From the NCBI RefSeq assembly GCF_002733835.1, contig NZ_NVWY01000031.1:1-64000 (forward strand): DNA of 64,000 nucleotides, given 5' to 3'. This stretch comes from Alcanivorax sp. GTDB lineage: Bacteria; Pseudomonadota; Gammaproteobacteria; Pseudomonadales; Alcanivoracaceae. Numbering within the stretch: the stretch's first letter is position 1; each line of letters starts with the position of its first letter. Shown in pieces: positions 44,271-54,307 of this stretch. Under the pieces are notes generated by a model. That model was not told the origin of the DNA and searched no databases. It saw only the letters and a list, made by a program, of their open reading frames with translations. The translations under genes and the position numbers were made by a program.

Positions 44271-45380
44271 ATGCAACTCAACAGTATTGAAGAACTGATC
44301 GAAGATATCCGTCAGGGAAAGATGGTTATTCTGATGGACGATGAGGACAGGGAGAACGAAGGCGACCTGGTGATGGCGGCGGAGCATGTGACTGCTGAAG
44401 CCATCAACTTCATGGCCAAGTACGGCCGTGGCCTGATCTGCATGCCCATGTCCCGCGAGCGCTGTGAGTTGCTGGATCTGCCGTTGATGGTGCAGAGCAA
44501 TGGCAGTGGTTTTGGCACCAAGTTCACGGTGTCTATTGAAGCCCGCGAAGGGGTGACCACCGGGATCTCTGCCGCCGACCGTGCCCGCACCGTGCAGGCG
44601 GCCGTAGCCCGCAATGCCCGCGCCTATGACATTGTTCAGCCGGGTCACATCTTCCCGCTGATGGCGGAGCCGGGTGGCGTGCTGCGCCGTGCCGGTCACA
44701 CCGAAGCGTCCTGCGATCTGGCGGCGCTGGCCGGTTGTGAGCCGTCCGGGGTGATCTGCGAAGTGATGAATGAAGATGGCTCCATGGCGCGCCGGGAAGA
44801 CCTGGAAGTGTTTGCTGCAGAGCACGACTTGAAGATCGGCACCATCGCCGACCTGATCCAGTATCGCGCCCTGAACGAACAGACCATCGAGCAGGTGTCT
44901 GACCACGAGCTGGATACCTGGTACGGCGATTTTCGCCTGGTGGCGTTCCGAGACACCGTGGACGGCTTGACCCACGTGGCGCTGGTGAAAGGCGAGATCA
45001 GTGAAGACGAAGAGGTCACGGTACGGGTGCATCAGGTGGACCCGCTGCGTGATCTGATGAGCGCCAAGATGAATGGCCGCACCGGCTGGAACATGCACCG
45101 GGTGCTGGAAACGGTTTCCCAGTCGGATGCCGGGGTGGTGATTATTCTGGGCCAGGATTACGCCTCCAACGATATCGTCGAGCGCCTGGATGCTTTCTTC
45201 GGCGGCACCGCTGGCAAGCCCAAGGGCGAGTCCCGTGCGTACCGCAACATCGGCACCGGTTCCCAGATTCTGAAGGCACTGGGCGTGCGCAAAATGCGCC
45301 TGCTCAGCTCCCCGATGAAATTCAACGCGTTGAGTGGTTTCGACCTGGAAATCACCGAGTACGTGGACGCGGATAGTTGA
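44271..45380 (+). CDS. ribBA: 3,4-dihydroxy-2-butanone-4-phosphate synthase with degenerate RibA domain
   Basis: 369 aa. The RibB half (about 1-205) has the catalytic signatures [19 protein letters not shown] and [13 protein letters not shown], and supplies the four-carbon unit of riboflavin. The RibA-like half (about 206-369) keeps the fold ([23 protein letters not shown]) but lacks the three zinc cysteines and the GTP-contact residues of GTP cyclohydrolase II, so a separate ribA is required. This lesion is common in gammaproteobacterial RibBA. GAAGG precedes the ATG. Confidence 0.93.
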   Translation: MQLNSIEELIEDIRQGKMVILMDDEDRENEGDLVMAAEHVTAEAINFMAKYGRGLICMPMSRERCELLDLPLMVQSNGSGFGTKFTVSIEAREGVTTGISAADRARTVQAAVARNARAYDIVQPGHIFPLMAEPGGVLRRAGHTEASCDLAALAGCEPSGVICEVMNEDGSMARREDLEVFAAEHDLKIGTIADLIQYRALNEQTIEQVSDHELDTWYGDFRLVAFRDTVDGLTHVALVKGEISEDEEVTVRVHQVDPLRDLMSAKMNGRTGWNMHRVLETVSQSDAGVVIILGQDYASNDIVERLDAFFGGTAGKPKGESRAYRNIGTGSQILKALGVRKMRLLSSPMKFNALSGFDLEITEYVDADS

Positions 45381-45384
45381 ATGA

Positions 45385-45457
45385 GACGCCCGATGCCTGA
45401 CGCCTCAGGCCTGATGCTTGCGATTTTAGCGTTGGGCATTGGGCTTTCGGCGTCAAG
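45385..45457. repeat. Heptamer-armed inverted-repeat element I
   Basis: The left arm (45385-45422) consists of 7-bp units GACGCCC, GATGCCT and related; the right arm (45428-45457) is the reverse complement of GACGCCG and AATGCCC-type units. Arms are diverged but keep the 7-bp phase. Begins 4 bp after the ribBA stop. Subfamily of G and H. Confidence 0.65.
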
Positions 45458-45522
45458 CAGCTAATCGAAACCACTGGACGCTCCTGCCTTGCCAGGTGCG
45501 ACCAATGATCAGGACAAGACAC

Positions 45523-45993
45523 ATGCAAAACATCAAGACTCTCGAAGGTACTCTGAGCAACGTGGGTGGCCGTTACGGTATCGTGGTGGCGCGCTTTAAC
45601 AGCTTTGTGGTGGAAGCCCTGCTGGACGGTGCCGTGGATGCGCTGGTGCGTCACGGGGTGAGCCGTGACGATATCGAAATCATCCGTGTACCCGGTGCCT
45701 GGGAAATGCCGGTGGCGGTGAAAAAGGTCATCGAGAAGCGTAGCTATGACGCGGTGATTGCGCTGGGCGCGGTGATCCGTGGTGGCACTGCCCACTTTGA
45801 GTTCGTGGCCGGCGAAGCCGCCAAGGGCATTGCCTCGGTTCAGAACAGCACCGGTACCCCGGTGGCGTTCGGCGTGCTGACCGTGGACACCATTGAGCAG
45901 GCCATCGAACGCTCCGGCACCAAGGCCGGTAACAAGGGGGCGGAAGCCGCCCTGTGCGCACTGGAAATGGTGTCGCTGTTTAAAGCCCTGTAA
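45523..45993 (+). CDS. ribH: 6,7-dimethyl-8-ribityllumazine synthase
   Basis: Makes the lumazine substrate of riboflavin synthase; forms icosahedral cages. 156 aa from the ATG at 45523 (AGGAC at 9 bp); the longer frame begins in repeat element I. Phosphate/substrate motifs [29 protein letters not shown] and [12 protein letters not shown] are visible. Confidence 0.96.
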   Translation: MQNIKTLEGTLSNVGGRYGIVVARFNSFVVEALLDGAVDALVRHGVSRDDIEIIRVPGAWEMPVAVKKVIEKRSYDAVIALGAVIRGGTAHFEFVAGEAAKGIASVQNSTGTPVAFGVLTVDTIEQAIERSGTKAGNKGAEAALCALEMVSLFKAL

Positions 45994-46053
45994 TTCCAGG
46001 GGCGCGGCGCTGGGCGCAGGCGCCCGGCATCGTTTTCCGTTATCTGAGGTCGC

Positions 46054-46506
46054 ATGAACAATCCATCTACACCCAGTGCCCGTCGCAAGGCGCGTCGTTT
46101 CACCCTTCAGGCGCTGTACCAGTGGCAGCTGGCCGGTGCTGCCGTGAGCGACATTGAAGCCCAGTTTCTGGCGAATCAGGATTTTGCCAAGGTGGACCGT
46201 GAATACTTTCATGATCTGCTGCACGGGGTGCTGGGCCAGGTGAAAGCGCTGGACGAGCAGCTCACGCCCTATCTGGATCGGCGTGTGGAAGAGCTGTCCC
46301 AGGTGGAAAAAGCGATTCTGCGACTCGGCGCCTTCGAGTTGAAGGAACGCCAGGATGTGCCTTACCGGGTGGTGATCAACGAAGGCATTGAACTGGCCAA
46401 GGTGTTTGGCGCAGAAGATTCCTTCAAGTACGTGAATGGGGTGCTCGACAAGCTGGCGCGCCAGTTGCGTTATGCGGAAGCGTCGGAACGCCGCCCCCGT
46501 GACTGA
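46054..46506 (+). CDS. nusB: Transcription antitermination protein NusB
   Basis: Part of the rRNA antitermination complex with NusE. 150 aa, helical. [18 protein letters not shown] at the N terminus, [13 protein letters not shown] and [18 protein letters not shown] are the family motifs. Follows ribH, as in E. coli. Confidence 0.96.
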   Translation: MNNPSTPSARRKARRFTLQALYQWQLAGAAVSDIEAQFLANQDFAKVDREYFHDLLHGVLGQVKALDEQLTPYLDRRVEELSQVEKAILRLGAFELKERQDVPYRVVINEGIELAKVFGAEDSFKYVNGVLDKLARQLRYAEASERRPRD

Positions 46507-46568
46507 TACCCGCTGCTAGCGTTGGCCTGCCCGTGCGTTCTGCGGGCAAGCCGCGTTATGCTTCTGCC

Positions 46569-47540
46569 ATGACTGATCCTGCCGACTTCTCTCAATCGCC
46601 GCCGCAACCGTCAGTGTCTGGCTCCCTGGACGAATTCTCCCTGATCCGGCGTTATTTTCACCATCGTCAGGGGGGCTCCGTGGTGTTGGGCCCCGGTGAC
46701 GATGGCGCCTTGTTGACCCCTCCCGCCGACCAGCAACTGGTAATGACTCAGGATACCAGTCTGGTCGACCGTCACTTTCCCGCTGATATGGCCCCGGCCG
46801 ATGTGGGCTATCGCTGCCTGGCGGTGAATATTTCGGATCTGGCGGCCATGGGGGCGACACCGCTCTGGTTTTTGCTCTCCCTGACACTCCCGGAGGTGGA
46901 GGCAGACTGGTTGGCAGGCTTTTCCCGGGGGCTGTTTGAGCTGGCCGACCAGGCTGGGATTAGCCTGGTTGGAGGGGATATCACCCGTGGTCCCCTGTCG
47001 GTCTCGATCCAGGCTACCGGGGCCGTGCCTCCGGGGCTGGCGTTGCGTCGTGATGGTGCCCGTGCGGGGGATCAGATCTGTGTAGGCGGCGTGACGGGGG
47101 CCGGCTTGCTTGGGCTGGAGCAGTGGCAGGCCGGGCAGCGTCACGGCCCTGCCGTGGGCCATTTCCGTCGGCCCCGTCCGCAGTGGGAGCTGGGTATGGC
47201 GCTACGTGGTCAGGCCAGTGCCTGCATCGATATTTCTGACGGTGTGCTGGCGGATCTGAACCATATCCTGCAGGCGTCGGGTGAGCTGGGTGCCTGCCTG
47301 GACGAGGCGGCGCTGCCGGATGATCCATCTGTGCTGGCCGGGTGTAGCGTCGATAAGCAGAGAGCCTTGCAGCTGCAGGGCGGTGATGACTATCTGCTAT
47401 TGTTTACCTTGCCGCCATCAAAACCGGTTCCGCAGGGCAGTTATTGCCTGGGTCGAATCGAGGCGCAACCCGGTATGCGTTTACGCCAGCGCGATGGGGC
47501 GGTGCGTACTCTGACCGTTACTGGCTGGCAGCATTTTTGA
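46569..47540 (+). CDS. thiL: Thiamine-monophosphate kinase
   Basis: Phosphorylates thiamine phosphate to thiamine diphosphate. 323 aa from the ATG at 46569 (frame open to 46533). FSLIRRYF, VLGPGDDGALL, QDTSLVDRHFP, NISDLAAMGATP and SLVGGDITRGPLS are the AIR-synthase-fold motifs binding Mg-ATP. The first 20 residues (Pro/Ser/Gln) are longer than in E. coli ThiL, so a later start is possible. Confidence 0.95.
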   Translation: MTDPADFSQSPPQPSVSGSLDEFSLIRRYFHHRQGGSVVLGPGDDGALLTPPADQQLVMTQDTSLVDRHFPADMAPADVGYRCLAVNISDLAAMGATPLWFLLSLTLPEVEADWLAGFSRGLFELADQAGISLVGGDITRGPLSVSIQATGAVPPGLALRRDGARAGDQICVGGVTGAGLLGLEQWQAGQRHGPAVGHFRRPRPQWELGMALRGQASACIDISDGVLADLNHILQASGELGACLDEAALPDDPSVLAGCSVDKQRALQLQGGDDYLLLFTLPPSKPVPQGSYCLGRIEAQPGMRLRQRDGAVRTLTVTGWQHF

Positions 47541-47633
47541 CAAGAGACGCCTGCAAGCAAGACGCAACATGGCTGCACGCTAAACCCTACAAAATCCAAA
47601 GAGATTGCCGAGACCGAGCCCGCGAGGAATAAC

Positions 47634-48119
47634 ATGGAATTTCAACGCCCCAGTATGCGTAACCCGGTGCACTTCCTGGCCTTCGGCTTCGGGTCCGGGC
47701 TGGCGCCTATTGCGCCGGGTACCTTTGGTACGGTGGCGGCCATGCCGATCTGGTGGTTGTGTGCCCAGCTGCCCCTGTGGGGGTATCTGGCGGTGACTGC
47801 AGCGGTGATCGCCGTGGGGCCCTACCTGTGCGGGAAGACCTCCGATGATATGCATGTGCATGATCACCCGGGCATTGTCTGGGATGAAATCGCGGGCCTG
47901 CTGATCACCATGATTGCCGTGCCGATCACACCCTGGGGGGCGCTGGCCGGGTTTGTGGCGTTCCGGGTGTTCGACATTATCAAGCCCTGGCCTATTGGCT
48001 GGCTGGACCGGCGGGTGGCCGGAGGCCTGGGAATCATGGTCGATGACTTGCTGGCAGGGGTTTATGCCGCGGTCGTGGTGCAATTACTGATCTGGCAATT
48101 TCCTGCCATATTTACCTGA
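47634..48119 (+). CDS. pgpA: Phosphatidylglycerophosphatase A
   Basis: Inner-membrane phosphatase making phosphatidylglycerol. 161 aa. NPVHFLAFGFGSGLAPIAPG, then HDHPGIVWDEIAG (metal-binding Asp/Glu) and FRVFDIIKPWPI are diagnostic. Four hydrophobic segments. Follows thiL, as in many gammaproteobacteria. Confidence 0.95.
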   Translation: MEFQRPSMRNPVHFLAFGFGSGLAPIAPGTFGTVAAMPIWWLCAQLPLWGYLAVTAAVIAVGPYLCGKTSDDMHVHDHPGIVWDEIAGLLITMIAVPITPWGALAGFVAFRVFDIIKPWPIGWLDRRVAGGLGIMVDDLLAGVYAAVVVQLLIWQFPAIFT

Positions 48120-48212
48120 TATCGTTTTGTCACTACCGCTGGAGCCAAAGGAATGGCGCTCCTGAAGGTTAACTTTTAACCTGCAGGAAGATTCATTCGC
48201 AAAGGACTTGCA

Positions 48213-49451
48213 ATGTCAGACACGGACCCGCGCTCACGACGGGTGGTGGTGCCAGGAGTGCGCTGGTTGCGCTTCCCCCGGCGCCTGGAAGGGGAGTACC
48301 GGGACTATCAGTGCCAGGAGGCGGTGGAAAGCTTCCGGGTCAATGCCTTCTATATCCTGTTGCTCTACATGCTGCTGATCACCGGCATTTATGCGTTGGC
48401 GCCGGAGCAGATTCGTGGCTGGTGGTTGTCCACCTATATCTGGGTGGGGATCATTGTGCTGGTGGCGGGCCTGCTCGCACAGGTGCGCGCGCTGGATCGT
48501 TTTTTCCCTCTCTATGCCGGTGTCGGCAGCTTTCTTGCCGTGGCGCTGTCCGTGGCTATTCCCGGCTTCATGCGCGACAGCGGCGCCATTCAGTTGGCTC
48601 ATGTGTCTGTTATTTATGCCCTGGTGATCATCTATGCCATGGTCGGGCTGCGCTTTACCGTGGCCGTGCTGGCGGGCTGGGGCGGTGGCCTGGTGGGGGC
48701 ACTGATTGCTGAAAAGCTGGGCCAGGGGCTGGACTGGCAGGTGCTCCACCGTACCTATACCGGGATCAGTTTGCTGGGGATGTTCCTGTGCTATTCCTCG
48801 GAAGTGCGTGATCGGCTGCTTTTTTTCAACCAGCGCCAGCTACAACGCCAGCAACGTCGTACCCAGGCATTGGCAGAACGTCTGCATCGGCTTAGCCGGG
48901 AAGACAGCCTCACGGGGCTGGCCAATCGGCGCTTTTTCGATGAAGCCTTCGACCGGGAGTGGCGGCGTTGCAAACGCAGTGGACAGCCGCTGACCGTAAT
49001 GTTGGTGGATGTGGACCGCTTCAAGGCCTACAACGACCACTACGGCCATCTGCAAGGAGATCTTTGCCTACAGAAGCTGTCAGCGGAATTCCATCGCTAC
49101 AGCCGTCGCGGGGGGGATCTGGTGGCTCGCTTTGGTGGGGAGGAGTTCGTGCTGTTGTACCCGGAAACCGATGAAGTGGAGGCGCAGCAGCTGGCGTCTC
49201 GGCTATGTCGTTCCGTGCGCTCACTGGCCATCCCCCATGCGGATAATCCGCAAATGAACGAAGTGACGGTCAGTGTTGGCGTGGCCACGATGATTCCCGG
49301 CGACCGGCACAGTGCTGGAGACTTGCTGGAGGCTGCGGACCGGGCCCTCTATCTGGCCAAACAAGGCGGACGGGATGACTGGCGAATTTACCAGGCGCCG
49401 CCTGCGGTGCGCTTGGTCAAGGAGCGCAAGAACGACGAAGGGGAGCGATGA
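48213..49451 (+). CDS. Membrane-bound diguanylate cyclase
   Basis: Synthesises c-di-GMP. 412 aa. Five or six membrane segments (about 45-195) form an unassigned sensor domain; a short helical linker rich in Arg/Gln follows (FFNQRQLQRQQRRTQALA); the GGDEF domain is about 225-390, with active-site GGEEF in RFGGEEFVLLYPE and the inhibitory I-site RGGD exactly five residues before it. Catalytically complete. Its stop codon lies in the loop of a terminator hairpin. Unlinked to the PilZ protein at 29941. Confidence 0.92.
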   Translation: MSDTDPRSRRVVVPGVRWLRFPRRLEGEYRDYQCQEAVESFRVNAFYILLLYMLLITGIYALAPEQIRGWWLSTYIWVGIIVLVAGLLAQVRALDRFFPLYAGVGSFLAVALSVAIPGFMRDSGAIQLAHVSVIYALVIIYAMVGLRFTVAVLAGWGGGLVGALIAEKLGQGLDWQVLHRTYTGISLLGMFLCYSSEVRDRLLFFNQRQLQRQQRRTQALAERLHRLSREDSLTGLANRRFFDEAFDREWRRCKRSGQPLTVMLVDVDRFKAYNDHYGHLQGDLCLQKLSAEFHRYSRRGGDLVARFGGEEFVLLYPETDEVEAQQLASRLCRSVRSLAIPHADNPQMNEVTVSVGVATMIPGDRHSAGDLLEAADRALYLAKQGGRDDWRIYQAPPAVRLVKERKNDEGER

Positions 49452-49462
49452 TCGCTCCCCTT
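49438..49462. terminator. Hairpin containing the stop codon in its loop
   Basis: AAGGGGAGCGA (49438-49448), loop TGA, TCGCTCCCCTT (49452-49462); an 11-bp perfect stem, TTT at its end. The three loop bases are the stop codon of the diguanylate cyclase gene. Likely terminator between convergent genes. Confidence 0.65.
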
Positions 49463-49499
49463 TCTGTTGTTGCTTTCCCGTGACTTTGCCGGGGCGGAG

Positions 49500-51422
49500 C
49501 TAGCGCTCCCGGGCTTCGCGAAGGGTCTGTTGGCGGTTCAGGCGTTTGCGGATCTGTTGCTCAATGCCCTCTGCATCCAGGCCCGCTTCGGCCAGTAACA
49601 CATCCCGCTTGCCGTGATGAATGAAGTGATCCGGCAGGGCCAGGTTCAGTACATCCAGCACTACGCCTTCCTCGTGCAGCAGTTCATTCACGGCCGAGCC
49701 TGCGCCCCCCATCTGCTGATGGTCTTCTGCGGTGACCAGCAAGGTGTGCTGCGCGGCGGCGTGGAGGATGGCATCCCGGTCCAGGGGTTTCACCCAGCGC
49801 ATGTCCAGCACGGTGGCATTGAGCGCGTCGGCGGCTTCAAGCGCGGCCGGCACCAGTGCCCCAAAGGCCAGTATGGCCACGTGCTGGCCTTCGCGCAGGG
49901 TGCGCGCCTGGCCGATGGGCAGGGCGGTCATGGTTTCTTCGATGGTGGCGCCGGTGCCGGTGCCGCGCGGATAGCGTACCGCTGCCGGCCCTTCGTGCAG
50001 ATAGGCTGAATAGAGCAGCTGGCGGCATTCGTTCTCGTCGGAAGGGGCCGCGATAATCATGTTCGGCACGGTGCGCAGGTAGGCCAGATCAAACACGCCG
50101 CCATGGGTGGCGCCGTCCTCGCCCACCAGGCCGGCCCGGTCCAGACCGAAGGTTACATCCAGTTCCTGCAGGGCCACATCGTGGATCAGCTGATCATAGC
50201 CGCGCTGCAGGAAAGTGGAATAAATGGCTACCACCGGTTTCTGGTTTTCACAGGCCAGCCCGCCGGCCAGAGTGACCGCGTGTTGCTCACAGATGGCCAC
50301 ATCGTGGTAACGCTCCGGGAAGCGGCGGCTGAATTCCACCATGCCGGAGCCTTCACACATGGCGGGGGTGATGCCCACCAGGCGCGGATCCTGCGCGGCC
50401 ATATCGCACAGCCACTGGCCGAAGATATCCTGGTACTTGGGCAGTTTCGGCTTTTGCGGGACGGCCACCTGAACCTTGGGTTTGGGTTCGATCTTGTTGA
50501 TGGCGTGGTAGCCCACCGGGTCGACTTCTGCGGGCGCAAAGCCTTTGCCCTTGGTGGTATAGATGTGCAGCAGCTGCGGCCCTTCCAGGTCGCGCAGGTT
50601 GCCCAGGGTGCGTACCAGCTCATCCACATTGTGGCCGTCGATGGGGCCGATGTAGTTGAAGCCGATGGCCTCGAACAGCATGTCGGGGCTGACCATGTTC
50701 TTCATGCTTTCTTCAGTGCGGCGGATGAAATCCCAGGCCGCCGGCATGGTGGAAAGCACTTTCTTGCCACCTTCACGCAGGGCGATATAGCTCTTGCTGG
50801 CCCAGATGCGCGCAAAATAATTGGATAGCCCGCCCACATTATGGGAAATCGACATGTTGTTGTCGTTGAGGATGACCAGCAGATTGGAGCGTGTATGTGC
50901 CGCGTGGCTCATGGCTTCAAACGCCTGACCGGCGGTCATGGCGCCGTCACCGATGATGGCCACGGCACGGCGGTCACTGCCGGCCATTTCCGCGCCCAGT
51001 GCCATGCCCAGTGCGGCGCTGATGGAAGTGGACGAGTGGCCCACGCCGAAGGTGTCGTATTCGGATTCGCTGCGCTTGGGAAAGCCGGACAGGCCGCCGG
51101 CCTGGCGGATGCTGGTCAGTGATTCGCGGCGCCCGGTGAGGATCTTGTGGGGGTAACACTGGTGGCCCACATCCCAGACCAGTTTGTCATCAGGAGTGTG
51201 ATACAGGTAATGCAGGGCAACGGTCAGTTCGACCACGCCGAGGCCAGCACCGAAATGCCCGCCACACTGACCTACCGCATAGAGCAGATATTCGCGTAAT
51301 TCATCGACCACGCGCTCCAGTTGGGATGCCGGCAGCTGCCGCAGGTCTGCAGGGCTGTTGAGGGTATCCAGCAACGGGGTGTCAGGTCGCGCCAGCGGAA
51401 TTTGAGTAAACGTCTTGGGCAT
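49500..51422 (-). CDS. dxs: 1-deoxy-D-xylulose-5-phosphate synthase
   Basis: First enzyme of the MEP isoprenoid pathway, TPP-dependent. 640 aa from the ATG at 51422, the family length; the frame is open 132 codons further but that part is antisense of ispA. TPP motif [14 protein letters not shown]...NDNNMSI near residue 155-185, [15 protein letters not shown] near 370, and [15 protein letters not shown] are present. Followed upstream by ispA, the same pathway. Confidence 0.96.
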   Translation of the reverse strand: MPKTFTQIPLARPDTPLLDTLNSPADLRQLPASQLERVVDELREYLLYAVGQCGGHFGAGLGVVELTVALHYLYHTPDDKLVWDVGHQCYPHKILTGRRESLTSIRQAGGLSGFPKRSESEYDTFGVGHSSTSISAALGMALGAEMAGSDRRAVAIIGDGAMTAGQAFEAMSHAAHTRSNLLVILNDNNMSISHNVGGLSNYFARIWASKSYIALREGGKKVLSTMPAAWDFIRRTEESMKNMVSPDMLFEAIGFNYIGPIDGHNVDELVRTLGNLRDLEGPQLLHIYTTKGKGFAPAEVDPVGYHAINKIEPKPKVQVAVPQKPKLPKYQDIFGQWLCDMAAQDPRLVGITPAMCEGSGMVEFSRRFPERYHDVAICEQHAVTLAGGLACENQKPVVAIYSTFLQRGYDQLIHDVALQELDVTFGLDRAGLVGEDGATHGGVFDLAYLRTVPNMIIAAPSDENECRQLLYSAYLHEGPAAVRYPRGTGTGATIEETMTALPIGQARTLREGQHVAILAFGALVPAALEAADALNATVLDMRWVKPLDRDAILHAAAQHTLLVTAEDHQQMGGAGSAVNELLHEEGVVLDVLNLALPDHFIHHGKRDVLLAEAGLDAEGIEQQIRKRLNRQQTLREARER

Positions 51423-51558
51423 AGGGTCATGCAGCCTGATGAGTGCAAGGCAGAATAATGGCCTGTGGTCCGGGCGAAACGCTGTGTGAAGCAGGCGCTT
51501 TCCGCGTGGACCACTGGCACTAGTATAACTGTCCGGGGGGGCGATCGTCAGTGCTGGA

Positions 51559-52467
51559 TCAGTGATTCCGGGTAATGATGTATTGAGCCAATTGTTGCAG
51601 GGGGAGCGCGCGTGGCCCATAGCCAGCCAGAGCCTGTTGCGCCTGCTCGCATAACTGGCGGGCGCGTTGCTGGCTTTGCTCCAGGCCGAGAAGTGCCGGG
51701 AAGGTGCTTTTTTGCAGCTTTTCATCGGAGCCGGAGGGCTTGCCCAGCTGCTCGGTGCCGCCGATGACATCGAGGATGTCGTCCTGAATCTGGAACGCCA
51801 GACCAATGGTATCGCCAAAATCGGTGAGGCTGTTGAGTAGCGCAGGATCGTTCTTTTCTGCGGCGAAATAGCCCAGCTGCAGACTGGCGGTGATCAAGCG
51901 CCCGGTTTTCAGGTAATGCATCTCTTCCAATGCTGCCACGGTTTGTTGCTGGCCCTGGGCGAGCATGTCCTGCATCTGGCCGGCGGCCATGCCGTCCACG
52001 CCTGCCGCCTGGCACAGGTGCTGAATCAGGGCGATGCGGCTGTCACTGCGGTAGTCGCCATGACAGGCGAGCAGCTCAAAGGCACGGGTGTGCAGGGTGT
52101 CGCCGGCAAGGATGGCGGTGGCTTCGTCGAAAGCCTTGTGACAGGTGGGCTGGCCCCGGCGCAGGTCGTCATCGTCCATGGCGGGCAGGTCATCGTGAAC
52201 CAGGGAGTAGGCATGGATCAGTTCCACTGCCACGGCGGGCACGTCGGCCTGGGCCGGACTCGCGCCTGCCAGCTGGGTGGCGCCGTAGACCAGTAGGGGG
52301 CGAATGCGTTTACCGCCGCTGAGGGCGGCGTAGCGCATGGCCTGGCTGAGCCGGGAGGCGGCGCTCTGGGTGGGCAGGTAGTGGTCCAGGGCCAGCTCCA
52401 GGCGGGCCTTGGCAGTGTCGGTCAGTTGGTCCAGTGCAGCGAATTCGCTCGCCGTCTCACTGTTCAT
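51559..52467 (-). CDS. ispA: Farnesyl diphosphate synthase (IspA)
   Basis: Condenses IPP and DMAPP to geranyl and farnesyl diphosphate. 302 aa. First Asp-rich motif [16 protein letters not shown], second [13 protein letters not shown], substrate-binding [10 protein letters not shown]. The ATG at 52467 has GGTGG upstream; a GTG at 52476 is an alternative. It overlaps xseB by 11 bp. Together with dxs forms an isoprenoid operon. Confidence 0.95.
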   Translation of the reverse strand: MNSETASEFAALDQLTDTAKARLELALDHYLPTQSAASRLSQAMRYAALSGGKRIRPLLVYGATQLAGASPAQADVPAVAVELIHAYSLVHDDLPAMDDDDLRRGQPTCHKAFDEATAILAGDTLHTRAFELLACHGDYRSDSRIALIQHLCQAAGVDGMAAGQMQDMLAQGQQQTVAALEEMHYLKTGRLITASLQLGYFAAEKNDPALLNSLTDFGDTIGLAFQIQDDILDVIGGTEQLGKPSGSDEKLQKSTFPALLGLEQSQQRARQLCEQAQQALAGYGPRALPLQQLAQYIITRNH

Positions 52468-52699
52468 TATCGCCACCGGTAAAGGGTTCAGGATCGGCTG
52501 CTGTGCTCTGTTCCAGCAGGATGCGGACTTTTTGTTCCGCCTGCTGCAGAGCTTGCTGGCACTCCCGGGACAGGCGCACGCCTTCCTCGAAAGCTTTCAG
52601 GGAGTCTTCCAGGGTCAACTCACCGGATTCCATCCGTTCCACCAGGGTTTCCAGGCTATCCAGCGAGGTTTCCAGCGCGGGGGCTGCGTTTTTTGCCAT
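52457..52699 (-). CDS. xseB: Exodeoxyribonuclease VII small subunit
   Basis: Small subunit of the single-strand nuclease ExoVII. 80 aa, helical, with [29 protein letters not shown] as coiled-coil family core. The frame extends to 52834, but the ATG at 52699 has a GGAGA ribosome site. First gene of the xseB-ispA-dxs operon, as in E. coli. Confidence 0.95.
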   Translation of the reverse strand: MAKNAAPALETSLDSLETLVERMESGELTLEDSLKAFEEGVRLSRECQQALQQAEQKVRILLEQSTAADPEPFTGGDNEQ

Positions 52700-53138
52700 G
52701 AGCGTCTCCTCGGATCCATCACCGGGACCCCGTCTTTGCTGTCTCTGCCCCTGCAGTGGGCTGTGCTGGCGGCAACAGTAATGCAGCGGCTGTGGTGAAT
52801 CAATTCCAGGTTGCGGGCTGGCTGTGGTGGTCAAACCGGGCCAGGGTAACTGTTCAGCTGATCTGATCTATTCTAAGTGATTGATATAAATAGGGTAAGG
52901 CAGGCGGGGAAAAGAGGGCCGGAAGATTGATTCCAAATGGTTCTAAACAGGGGCTTCCACCCGATCGTGGTGGCTGATTATATTGAAAGGCCCGCCGGAG
53001 CTCGCAGGCTGCTTCTTCCTCTGATCTCCTAAGCTATGGCGTTTCGCTTGCGTCAACCGGCGGGGATTCTGATCAAGCAAGCTTCATGGTGCGCGCAACA
53101 CGCATCATGCTGTAGAAGCCATGGGGATTTTTCCAGGT
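52700..53138. other. Intergenic region upstream of xseB
   Basis: About 440 bp with no protein-like frame. On the minus strand TTGACG near 53056-53061 is a possible -35 with no convincing -10 at the usual spacing. Nothing else identified. Confidence 0.4.
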
Positions 53139-53187
53139 AAAACCCAACAGGCCGCGCCGAGGTTTCGAGCGCGGCCTGTTGGGTTTT
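53139..53187 (-). terminator. Very strong terminator of the porin gene
   Basis: A perfect 19-bp stem (53139-53157 and 53169-53187, AAAACCCAACAGG...) with an 11-nt loop. The A-run on the left gives TTTT after it on the minus strand, T-run on the right would also serve the plus strand. Confidence 0.85.
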
Positions 53188-53245
53188 CGGTGCGCATCAC
53201 ACTAAACCGCGTTGTTGCGTGCAGCGTGATGGGTGCCAGCGGCTC

Positions 53246-54307
53246 TTAAAAATCAAACCGCATGCCCACCGTGAAGACCTGGCCATCGCTTTCCACCTGG
53301 TAGCCCGCCAGCGGGTTGAAGCTTTCGGAGTTGGGGGTGTAGATGGCGTAGCCCAGTTCCTCGTAGAAGTATTCCGCAAAGAACTTCAGGTTCTCGGTGT
53401 GGCGGTAGTCCAGCCCGACCTGGGCAGAATCCCCCTGGAAGAAGGCATCGCCTTCATCGGTTTCTTCACCATGGGCGACCATGGCGCGCAGGGTGTACTT
53501 GTTCCAGCTGTAGGAACCCATCAGGTTATAGGTCACCGGGTCATCGTCCTGCACGGTGTCATCGTTGGTCAGCAGCTGTTCCACCTTGGCGGCGAAGCGC
53601 CAGTTGCCGGGGGACCAGGCTGCGGAGATGCCCGCCTGATCGGCATGCTTGGCGGAGTCCTGCTCACTGTCCTGGTAGCCGATACCAAAGGCCAGCGAGT
53701 CGGTTACCGCATAGGACAGCGCGTACTGCATGGTATCCAGATAGCTGGTGCCCTGCTGATCCGTCAGGTCGACACCGGAAACGGTGGCCGTGAAGCCGCC
53801 CATGCTGGGGGTGGTGTAGGTGAGCGCGTCGCGGCGAAAGGTGGCCTGGGTGGCGTAGCCAGAATAGAAAGAACTGAAGAAATCCAGCGGGTAGGCCACG
53901 TTGTTGTAGTACGCCAGCCACTGGGTACCGACGCGCACGCTACCAAAGCGGTCGTGGGCGACGGTAATGTCGGCGACCCGCGGCTTGTTGTTGCCTTTAT
54001 AACTTTCCTGGAAAAAGGTCGGGTCTTCCGCTTGCAGGCGTGCGGAATTAATCGGGAATTCCACCGTGCCGGTAATGTTGAAATGCTCGAAGTCATTATA
54101 TTTGGCGGTGACACCCAGTCGGGAGTACGCATCCCGAAGCCCGGTGTAGGAATCGTCTTCGCCGGGTTGCGCCTGATCGACAGAAACGGCTTCTGTCTGG
54201 ATGCGCAGGGAGCCGTAGGGCGTCACCTCCAGATCTGCCTGGGCAGGCAGGGCGGCAAAGCCGGCCAGCAGGGCTGTCGATAATGGCAAAATACGTTGCT
54301 GTTTCAT
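53246..54307 (-). CDS. Gram-negative general porin
   Basis: 353 aa outer-membrane trimeric porin. Signal peptide to LPAQA, then LEVTPYGSLRIQTE as first strand, YSRLGVTAKY, GSVRVGTQWLAYY (constriction-loop region) and a C-terminal strand ending in Phe (GQVFTVGMRFDF), the assembly signal. Family Gram_neg_porin (OmpC/OmpU type). Acidic residues suggest cation preference, inference only. Confidence 0.9.
   Translation of the reverse strand: MKQQRILPLSTALLAGFAALPAQADLEVTPYGSLRIQTEAVSVDQAQPGEDDSYTGLRDAYSRLGVTAKYNDFEHFNITGTVEFPINSARLQAEDPTFFQESYKGNNKPRVADITVAHDRFGSVRVGTQWLAYYNNVAYPLDFFSSFYSGYATQATFRRDALTYTTPSMGGFTATVSGVDLTDQQGTSYLDTMQYALSYAVTDSLAFGIGYQDSEQDSAKHADQAGISAAWSPGNWRFAAKVEQLLTNDDTVQDDDPVTYNLMGSYSWNKYTLRAMVAHGEETDEGDAFFQGDSAQVGLDYRHTENLKFFAEYFYEELGYAIYTPNSESFNPLAGYQVESDGQVFTVGMRFDF

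Noticed and set aside
46003-46027. Further heptamer arm between ribH and nusB
   Set aside because: GCGCGGC, GCTGGGC and GCAGGCG show a 7-bp phase, but the stretch is so G+C rich and short that chance explains it, and no partner arm exists.
51423-51818. N-terminal extension of dxs by 132 codons
   Set aside because: It covers the ispA-dxs gap and the end of ispA in another frame; the ATG at 51422 gives the family N terminus and length.
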